Shown piece after piece: positions 7,232-11,635 of a DNA stretch of 11,635 nucleotides. The notes below the pieces were generated by a model. That model was not told the DNA's origin, searched no databases, and was given only the letters and a program-made list of their open reading frames with translations. Source of the DNA: UBA2253 sp964646985 (GTDB lineage: Bacteria > Bacillota_I > Bacilli_A > ML615J-28 > CAG-698); the NCBI GenBank assembly GCA_964646985.1, contig CAZYFI010000044.1, forward strand, positions 1 through 11,635, in the 5' to 3' direction. The first letter of the stretch is position 1. Each line of letters begins with the position of its first letter. Both the position numbers and the translations under genes were made by a program.

Positions 7232-8865
7232 TAATAAAAACAACTTTCTCCGATAAATTCTCTTAAGAGTGAATTACATGGAACAAATCGATCATCAATA
7301 TCGGTAAAATATTTTAAGAATTTAATTAAGCGGTTGGCAGGAATAAAATATTCATCATCATGGTCAATTGTTTCAAGTGCAGGGAGGGCATATTTTTTCA
7401 TTACACCAAGCTCATATGTTAATTCAGTGTTGAAAATAAAATCTGCTTGCTCTTGGTAAGGATAAATCCATCTAAATTCACCACGTCTTACAGATGCCCA
7501 CATAGAAAAGGTTACCGAAGGATCTGTGTTGCGATACTTTGCATCCCGAACAATTCTACGCAACATTCTAATTTCGGTCGGGCTGATTGGATTGTGATTA
7601 TCAATATTTATTTGCGATGTTGGGCTAATATAAATCTTAAATTTCTGACTCTTAGGAATCAGACTCGTCAATTCATCGTTCAAAGCATGAATGCCTTCAA
7701 TAATAATTGGTGTATTTTCATCAACCTTGACACGATGCCAACCAACACGTTCCCCTTTTTCAAAATTAAAAATAGGTGTATCAACTTCTTCTCCTTGAAT
7801 CAAAGCCAATAAATTTCGATTAAATAAATCTACATCAAGGGCACCAATATGTTCAAAGTCAGGTTCTCCAAATTCATCAATCGGTGCACGATCACGATCT
7901 AAGTAATAATCATCAATGGATATTTTTACAGGTTTGATTCCTCTTGTCATTAATTCAATTCGTAAACGATGAGAGAAAGTTGTTTTACCTGAAGAAGATG
8001 GGCCAGCAATTGCAATCAAACGAATATTCTCAATATCATTCTTAATTCGCAATCCCAATTCGGAAAGCATATTGTTATGTTTTGTTTCGCACATATTAAC
8101 CAAATCAGCAGCTTTTCCTTCTTCTACATAACGGTTTAATTTTGCAATCGAATTTGCCTGGCATAAATTTGACCATTCTTTTGCTTCATGAAGCATTTTC
8201 CCAAAACTTGGAGAATCAACAAATTCAGGAATCCCCCCGTTTTTTTCCGCTCTTGGTAATTGCACAATAAAACTAGGATAATATAATTTCAATTTAAATT
8301 CTTTTAAATATCCCGTCGAAGGAACCATATAACCAAACATGTAGTTCATGTAGTTTTCACACACATAAGCATTTACCGTGTCTTCAGGACGATAATTTAG
8401 AATTTCTATTTTATCTAAATATCCTTTGGTTCGATAAATTTCAATCGCTTCACTTTTTTTCATTTTTTTGCGAATAATCGGATAATTTGCATCAACTATG
8501 ATACGCATCTCTTGTTCAAGTTTTTTTAGAAAATCAATGTCAATTTTTACTTTTGTACCAAATACATCACAAATCAAAGAACGTGAAACTCCTTGATTAA
8601 ATTTTACTTTCACATCGGGATAGAGGCGTTCAAGAGCCATAATCATTAAATAACGCATGCTCGTTTCATAAACCTTTGCAGCATCAAAACTGCTTAAATC
8701 AAGAAATTCCACTTCAGCATTGTAATTTACATAATAACCAAGTTCACGTAAGCGATTATTGACTTTCGCAACGTATGCAGTTTGTTTTAAATTTTGTGCT
8801 AGTTTTTCTAAAGTAATTTTTTCTTCAAATTGAAGCGTTTTTTGTTGGACTTTGATGGTGTACAT
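7231..8865 (-). CDS. Nucleoside (uridine-type) kinase with N-terminal TGS/threonyl-tRNA synthetase-like region, 544 aa
   Basis: Belongs to the long Firmicutes nucleoside kinase family. Residues 1-60 look like a TGS domain. Residues about 61-230 resemble the second additional domain of threonyl-tRNA synthetase, but with ETSMRYLMIMAL in place of its metal-site histidines, so editing activity is not expected. Residues about 280-544 are a phosphoribulokinase/uridine kinase domain with a Walker A GPSSSGKTT at 288-296, the IDDYYLDR segment at 317-324, FNFEKGER, IIEGIHALND, and a family-typical end, REFIGESCFY. It probably phosphorylates a nucleoside with ATP, but the substrate is not proven for this family. 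The start at 8865 has GAAAGGAG 7 bases upstream; an ATG at 8883 overlaps that site and is rejected. The first 41 bases overlap the upstream membrane-protein gene, so the two are probably coupled. Confidence 0.9.
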   Translation of the reverse strand: MYTIKVQQKTLQFEEKITLEKLAQNLKQTAYVAKVNNRLRELGYYVNYNAEVEFLDLSSFDAAKVYETSMRYLMIMALERLYPDVKVKFNQGVSRSLICDVFGTKVKIDIDFLKKLEQEMRIIVDANYPIIRKKMKKSEAIEIYRTKGYLDKIEILNYRPEDTVNAYVCENYMNYMFGYMVPSTGYLKEFKLKLYYPSFIVQLPRAEKNGGIPEFVDSPSFGKMLHEAKEWSNLCQANSIAKLNRYVEEGKAADLVNMCETKHNNMLSELGLRIKNDIENIRLIAIAGPSSSGKTTFSHRLRIELMTRGIKPVKISIDDYYLDRDRAPIDEFGEPDFEHIGALDVDLFNRNLLALIQGEEVDTPIFNFEKGERVGWHRVKVDENTPIIIEGIHALNDELTSLIPKSQKFKIYISPTSQINIDNHNPISPTEIRMLRRIVRDAKYRNTDPSVTFSMWASVRRGEFRWIYPYQEQADFIFNTELTYELGVMKKYALPALETIDHDDEYFIPANRLIKFLKYFTDIDDRFVPCNSLLREFIGESCFY

Positions 8866-10249
8866 CAGAAATCTCCTTTCCATTATTAATATTTATTTCT
8901 TTGTTGGTTAACATAAGTGGCAATATGATTGATAATAAAATCATTATAAGGGGATTATAAAAGGTAGTGTCAAATAATCCGTGAACAATTAAAGCCAAGA
9001 GAATAAAAAATATATAATTATTATAATTGCATTTTAGTAGAGATTGTCGGATCATTTGGTAAAGATAGTATGCAAAAGCTAATAAACCAATGATGCCAAT
9101 GGTTGCCAATGTTTGAATAAAGAAGTTATGGTAATAAACCGAGGAAGCTCCCAAAGACAAATAAAACTCTGAACTATTGATTCCTCCACCAAACAAAGGG
9201 TAACGACTAAACACGCTAAATCCAATTCGATATAACAATTCTCTTCCTAATAATGATAATCCTCTACTATTTAATACTTGATAAAAGTCTTTCACAATAC
9301 CCGTAGGAATAGCAATGATAACTAATATAATCAAAAAGACATTCATTAGAATCAAAGCTTTTTGTGTAAAAACAATTTTGTTTTTCACATCAGAAAAAAA
9401 CTTAATTAAAAAAGGGAATCCACTAAACAATATGGCTAAGTACGATCCACGAGATATCAGTAATACCAAAGCTACGAATTCAAACAATAAAACAATGATC
9501 AAGTAAAAATGTTTTTGCGTTTGGGAATACCAAAAAGCTGTGAGGGGAATGATGACCAAATAAATCATTGCAATATAGTTAGTATTTGCCCAACTCAAAT
9601 CGACTTCTTTCCAATTAAAAAAACTCAGAAACCCACCAGTTGAAATTTCAAAATTAAAAATAAGGGTTTCAAATAAAATTAAAATCCCGAAATAAGTAAA
9701 ACTCTTAGCAATATAAAGCCATGTTGAGGACATATCATATTGAGATTTTTTATTGAATAAGTAAAGGAAAAGAAACATGTAAACAACCATCATGAGAACC
9801 CCAAGTAATGAAGTTACAAAATCAGGGGTATTTGTGAGGGAAAAAATCATCGCAATCAATAGGAAAATCATTCCAATAAAAATTTGATTAGAATAGAACA
9901 CTTTCTTGCGGAATAAATCAAAGGCCACCAAAGGAACGATTATGATTGCCGAGAATAAAGCCGGTCCTAGATAGTCGTTAGGTGTATTTAGCCTTAATGA
10001 GGCAACTATTGACAAAATCAAAGGTATCATTCGAAAACGATTGACATCAAACAAAATGATGAAAATCAAAAAAATGATTCCTATCGATAAAGCGAAATAC
10101 GATAAGTGAAATTTCCAATTAATCAAACATACAATAGAAAAGAAAATGATATATAAATCACTATCCACAAACTTTTTAAACCAAGTTTGAAATTGATTTA
10201 TCCACTTATTATTTAAAAAATGTTGAAAAGTATTTGCTAATTTCGCCAT
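8825..10249 (-). CDS. O-antigen ligase / Wzy-like polymerase family membrane protein, 474 aa
   Basis: A very hydrophobic protein with about 11-12 predicted membrane segments. The central and C-terminal region matches the Wzy_C/O-antigen ligase pattern: LLISRGSYLAI, then a large loop with GRELLYRIGFSVFSRYPLFGGGINSSEFYLSLGASSVYYHNFFIQTLATIGIIGL split over about 330-390. The conserved Arg and His of this loop fit the family's proposed catalysis. Such proteins join or polymerise lipid-linked glycans outside the membrane; the acceptor here is unknown, and there are no glycosyltransferase or flippase genes nearby. The C-terminal tail (EININNGKEISDVHH onward) is hydrophilic. The ATG at 10249 has AAAAAGGG 10 bases upstream. 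An ATG at 10258 sits directly against that site, and a TTG at 10270 has none. First gene of a three-gene unit, ending in TGA inside the kinase gene. Confidence 0.82.
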   Translation of the reverse strand: MAKLANTFQHFLNNKWINQFQTWFKKFVDSDLYIIFFSIVCLINWKFHLSYFALSIGIIFLIFIILFDVNRFRMIPLILSIVASLRLNTPNDYLGPALFSAIIIVPLVAFDLFRKKVFYSNQIFIGMIFLLIAMIFSLTNTPDFVTSLLGVLMMVVYMFLFLYLFNKKSQYDMSSTWLYIAKSFTYFGILILFETLIFNFEISTGGFLSFFNWKEVDLSWANTNYIAMIYLVIIPLTAFWYSQTQKHFYLIIVLLFEFVALVLLISRGSYLAILFSGFPFLIKFFSDVKNKIVFTQKALILMNVFLIILVIIAIPTGIVKDFYQVLNSRGLSLLGRELLYRIGFSVFSRYPLFGGGINSSEFYLSLGASSVYYHNFFIQTLATIGIIGLLAFAYYLYQMIRQSLLKCNYNNYIFFILLALIVHGLFDTTFYNPLIMILLSIILPLMLTNKEININNGKEISDVHHQSPTKNASI

Positions 10250-10283
10250 TTTTGCCATACCCTTTTTCAATTAATATAGTGAA

Positions 10284-10312
10284 ATTATACCATAAACACT
10301 GGTTAAATGCAA
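10284..10312 (-). promoter_or_regulatory. Predicted extended -10 promoter of the ligase-kinase-flavin reductase unit
   Basis: On the minus strand TTGCAT (10307-10312), a 17-base spacer ending in TGG, and TATAAT (10284-10289). Transcription would begin near 10277, about 28 bases before the chosen ATG. It lies directly downstream of the rplT terminator, so the unit is independent of the ribosomal operon. Confidence 0.72.
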
Positions 10313-10325
10313 TCATCCCTATTAT

Positions 10326-10355
10326 ATAAAAAAAACATCACGAAATGTGATGTTT
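10326..10355 (-). terminator. Rho-independent terminator of infC-rpmI-rplT
   Basis: A 9-base-pair perfect stem (10333-10341 with 10347-10355, AAACATCAC/GTGATGTTT) has a 5-base loop. It is followed on the minus strand by eight or so T residues (10328-10335). The first two bases of the stem are part of the rplT stop codon, so hairpin and gene end overlap. Confidence 0.87.
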
Positions 10356-10713
10356 ATTTTGCTAAATTTTGTTTAGCGGTATCGCATAATGATGAAAATG
10401 ATTGTGCATCATGAATAGCTAATTCTGAAAGCATTTTACGATTGACTTGGATATTTGCGCCTTTTAAACCAAACATCAATTTGCTATAAGACAAACCATT
10501 CAAGCGAGCAGCTGCATTTATTCTCGTAATCCAAAGCTTTCTAAAATTGCTTTTACGATCACGGCGATCTTGATATGCATAAGATAGTGATTTCATTACT
10601 TGTGCATGAGCGGTACGGAATAATGTATGTTTTGAGCCAAAATAACCTTTGGCTAATTTTAAGACTCTTTTGCGTCTTCTTCGGGAAACAACTCCACCTT
10701 TTGTTCGTGGCAT
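10354..10713 (-). CDS. rplT: 50S ribosomal protein L20, 119 aa
   Basis: Binds 23S rRNA early in large-subunit assembly and, in Firmicutes, also represses its own operon through the leader RNA. The sequence is a near-canonical L20: basic N-terminal extension MPRTKGGVVSRRRRKRVLKLAKGYFGSKHTLFRTA split over 1-35, FRKLWITRINAAARLNGLSYSKLM at about 57-80, and VNRKMLSELAIHD. Length is normal (117-119). AGGAGG lies 8-9 bases before the ATG, 16 bases after the rpmI stop. It is the last gene of infC-rpmI-rplT. Confidence 0.98.
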   Translation of the reverse strand: MPRTKGGVVSRRRRKRVLKLAKGYFGSKHTLFRTAHAQVMKSLSYAYQDRRDRKSNFRKLWITRINAAARLNGLSYSKLMFGLKGANIQVNRKMLSELAIHDAQSFSSLCDTAKQNLAK

Positions 10714-10729
10714 AAAATATTACCTCCTA

Positions 10730-10930
10730 TTATTTAATATTTGCGATTTGTTGACGGATGCGACCTAAGTCAGCTTTAGATACAGATGATTCTTTGCGTA
10801 AATGACGGACTCGTTTTTGTGTTTTTCCAGGTGCTAAATGGCTTGTTCCTGGTTTTGAATACATAACCAAACCCGATGCAGAAATTTTAAAACGTTTTTT
10901 TGTCCCACTGTGGGATTTCATTTTTGGCAT
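10730..10930 (-). CDS. rpmI: 50S ribosomal protein L35, 66 aa
   Basis: Small basic component of the large ribosomal subunit. The canonical start MPKMKSHSGTKKRFKISASG, the middle segment SHLAPGKTQKRVRHLRK and the length (64-66 in the family) make the call secure. AAGGAG lies 8 bases before the ATG. It sits 20 bases after the infC stop and 16 bases before rplT, the standard bacterial order for this operon. Confidence 0.98.
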   Translation of the reverse strand: MPKMKSHSGTKKRFKISASGLVMYSKPGTSHLAPGKTQKRVRHLRKESSVSKADLGRIRQQIANIK

Positions 10931-10950
10931 ATTCTTAACTCCTTTTTAGT

Positions 10951-11490
10951 TTACTTTTTTTTCGGTACAAGAATGAGAGAAATACTCTTGCCCTCAAGTG
11001 ATGGCTTGGACTCAGCAGAAGCTATGTCAGCAGTCATTTCAACAAATTTATCCAAATTCCTTTGGATATCCATATCAGAAGACAACATCCTAGCACGTCT
11101 ATTAAAACGAAGCGTCACTTTGAGCTTATCTCCGTCTTCTAAAAACTTTCTTCCTGCCCTTAATTTTGTTTCAAAGTCATTAATGCTGATAACGGGTGTT
11201 AACCAAATTTCTTTGATGGTAACAATTTTTTGGTTTTTCTTTGATTCTCTGGCTTTCTTTTGTTGTTCATAGCGAAATTTACTGTAATCCATAAAACGAC
11301 ATACAGGTGTTTTCGCATTTGGAGCAACACAAACCAAATCAAGTTGAGCATTTTTAGCCATTCTACGGGCTTCTTCAATCCGTAGAACACCAAGTTGTTC
11401 GCCATTTTCGTTAATGACCAAGACTTCAGGTGCCATAATATTCTCATTTATTAAGGCATCAGATTTGCGATCAAGATTCTTACTAATAAT
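10951..11490 (-). CDS. infC: Translation initiation factor IF-3, 179 aa, with AUU start codon
   Basis: Binds the 30S subunit, prevents premature 50S joining and proofreads start-codon choice. The N domain carries LINENIMAPEVLVINENGEQLGV (about 13-35) and VAPNAKTPVCRFMDY (55-69). A charged linker helix (70-88) and the C domain (KLRAGRKFLEDGDKLKVTLRF) follow. The first in-frame ATG (11436) would remove 18 residues, including the conserved LINE motif, and has no ribosome binding site. Upstream in the same frame the only plausible start is ATT at 11490. It is just after a stop codon and 6 bases after AGGAGG, and the next codons (ATT AGT AAG) parallel the B. subtilis protein's start. AUU is the usual infC start in E. 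coli and bacilli and lets IF-3 limit its own synthesis. The segment after KVTLRF (128-146) departs from the usual GR...H...G pattern. Confidence 0.95.
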   Translation of the reverse strand: MISKNLDRKSDALINENIMAPEVLVINENGEQLGVLRIEEARRMAKNAQLDLVCVAPNAKTPVCRFMDYSKFRYEQQKKARESKKNQKIVTIKEIWLTPVISINDFETKLRAGRKFLEDGDKLKVTLRFNRRARMLSSDMDIQRNLDKFVEMTADIASAESKPSLEGKSISLILVPKKK

Positions 11491-11494
11491 TCAA

Positions 11495-11502
11495 CACCTC
11501 CT
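11495..11502 (-). promoter_or_regulatory. Ribosome binding site of infC (decides the AUU start)
   Basis: Minus-strand AGGAGGTG is close to a full complement of the 16S rRNA tail. Its AGGAGG core lies 6 bases before the ATT at 11490 and 60 bases from the first in-frame ATG at 11436, so it can only serve the AUU start (or the adjacent ATT at 11487). Confidence 0.9.
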
Positions 11503-11635
11503 AAGTGTAAGTAATAAAATAGCAAAAGAAAAGTGAGCGCAAAAACACCCACTTAAGATCACAAATATTATTATAAGTGACAAAAAACTACCAACAAAAT
11601 CGATCAGGTGAGAAGTGGGTACTTCTTCTTTCCAC
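11503..11635 (-). promoter_or_regulatory. L20-type leader of infC-rpmI-rplT (partial; 5' part beyond window)
   Basis: About 130 bases without a gene precede infC and contain competing RNA structures. A terminator-like hairpin (11531-11554) uses minus-strand AAGTGGGT (11547-11554) as its 5' arm. The complementary ACCCACTT occurs upstream (11613-11620) and could pair with that arm to prevent the hairpin. ACCCACTT is itself partly within a small local hairpin (AGAAG/CTTCT, 11611-11626). In B. subtilis the same operon is controlled by L20 binding a leader RNA and promoting termination; position and layout here match. The assignment to L20 is inference from context. Confidence 0.8.
11523..11554 (-). 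terminator. Leader attenuator terminator upstream of infC
   Basis: The stem is 10 base pairs including three G-U pairs (11545-11554 with 11531-11540), with a TTTT loop. The minus strand continues into TTCTTTTGCT, a T-rich tract. It lies 33 bases before the infC start codon, so it would end transcription before any gene. It competes with pairing to 11613-11620. Confidence 0.78.

Noticed and set aside
7229..7243. TTG start for the flavin-reductase-like gene at 7243
   Set aside because: It is only 4 bases from the nearest GGAG. The ATG at 7231 matches the usual family start and the TAATG coupling junction.
7447..7812. Plus-strand open frame of 121 codons
   Set aside because: It lies antisense to the kinase domain of the nucleoside kinase and shows no family resemblance.
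10256..10270. TTG (10270) or ATG (10258) as start of the O-antigen-ligase-like gene
   Set aside because: The TTG is within a few bases of the predicted transcript start and has no ribosome binding site; the ATG at 10258 is one base from the AAAAAGGG site, which is too close.
10910..11272. Plus-strand open frame of 120 codons
   Set aside because: It lies antisense to infC and the start of rpmI, both certain genes, and has no supporting features.
11570..11597. Possible promoter inside the infC leader (TTGTTG-16-TATAAT, minus strand)
   Set aside because: The -35 is weak. A start here would give an RNA holding the attenuator terminator but not the pairing partner at 11613-11620, which makes little regulatory sense. 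It is probably chance AT-rich sequence, though it cannot be excluded.
1..11635. Mobile elements, tRNA genes, CRISPR arrays or an undescribed system
   Set aside because: No direct-repeat arrays, transposase or integrase motifs, cloverleaf-like sequences or foreign-looking gene blocks were seen. The window is filled by housekeeping and central carbon genes, and no stretch over 300 bases lacks a gene.

Overview
This window is an ordinary, tightly packed chromosomal segment of a low-GC Gram-positive-type bacterium. Every gene lies on the minus strand, so transcription runs from high to low coordinates. The conserved genes read through with no internal UGA, and UGA terminates glgD and the O-antigen-ligase-like gene. 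The code is therefore standard, which argues against Mycoplasma or Spiroplasma. The glgB-glgC-glgD-glgA order, the GlgD subunit, strong AGGAGG-type ribosome binding sites and an L20-type leader before infC all point to Firmicutes (Bacilli or Erysipelotrichia-like). A genus cannot be named from this sequence.

The window holds four transcription units, in the order they are transcribed. (1) An L20-type attenuator leader (from the right edge to about 11503) precedes infC-rpmI-rplT. infC starts with AUU, and the unit ends at a hairpin terminator at 10326-10355. (2) An extended -10 promoter (10284-10312) drives a membrane O-antigen-ligase/Wzy-like protein, a two-part nucleoside (uridine-type) kinase and a flavin-reductase-like protein, ending at a hairpin at 6692-6724. 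(3) A consensus promoter (6624-6652) drives glgB, glgC, glgD and glgA, ending at a hairpin at 957-987. (4) A promoter at 912-940 drives glpK (glycerol kinase), which runs off the left edge.

The glg operon is a complete glycogen synthesis route. GlgC, with its non-catalytic partner GlgD, makes ADP-glucose from glucose-1-phosphate and ATP. GlgA polymerises it into alpha-1,4-glucan, and GlgB adds alpha-1,6 branches. The degradative glgP found at the end of the Bacillus subtilis operon is absent here. The ribosomal unit makes initiation factor 3 and proteins L35 and L20. The ligase-kinase-flavin reductase unit is physically coupled (a 41-base overlap, then a TAATG junction) but has no obvious shared pathway.

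I found no novel system, mobile element or CRISPR array. The points worth a second look are the attenuator, the AUU start, several corrected start sites, a divergent ribosome-contacting segment in IF3, an alanine in place of the usual ADP-glucose-binding lysine in GlgA, and a glycerol kinase without the histidine used for HPr-dependent activation.
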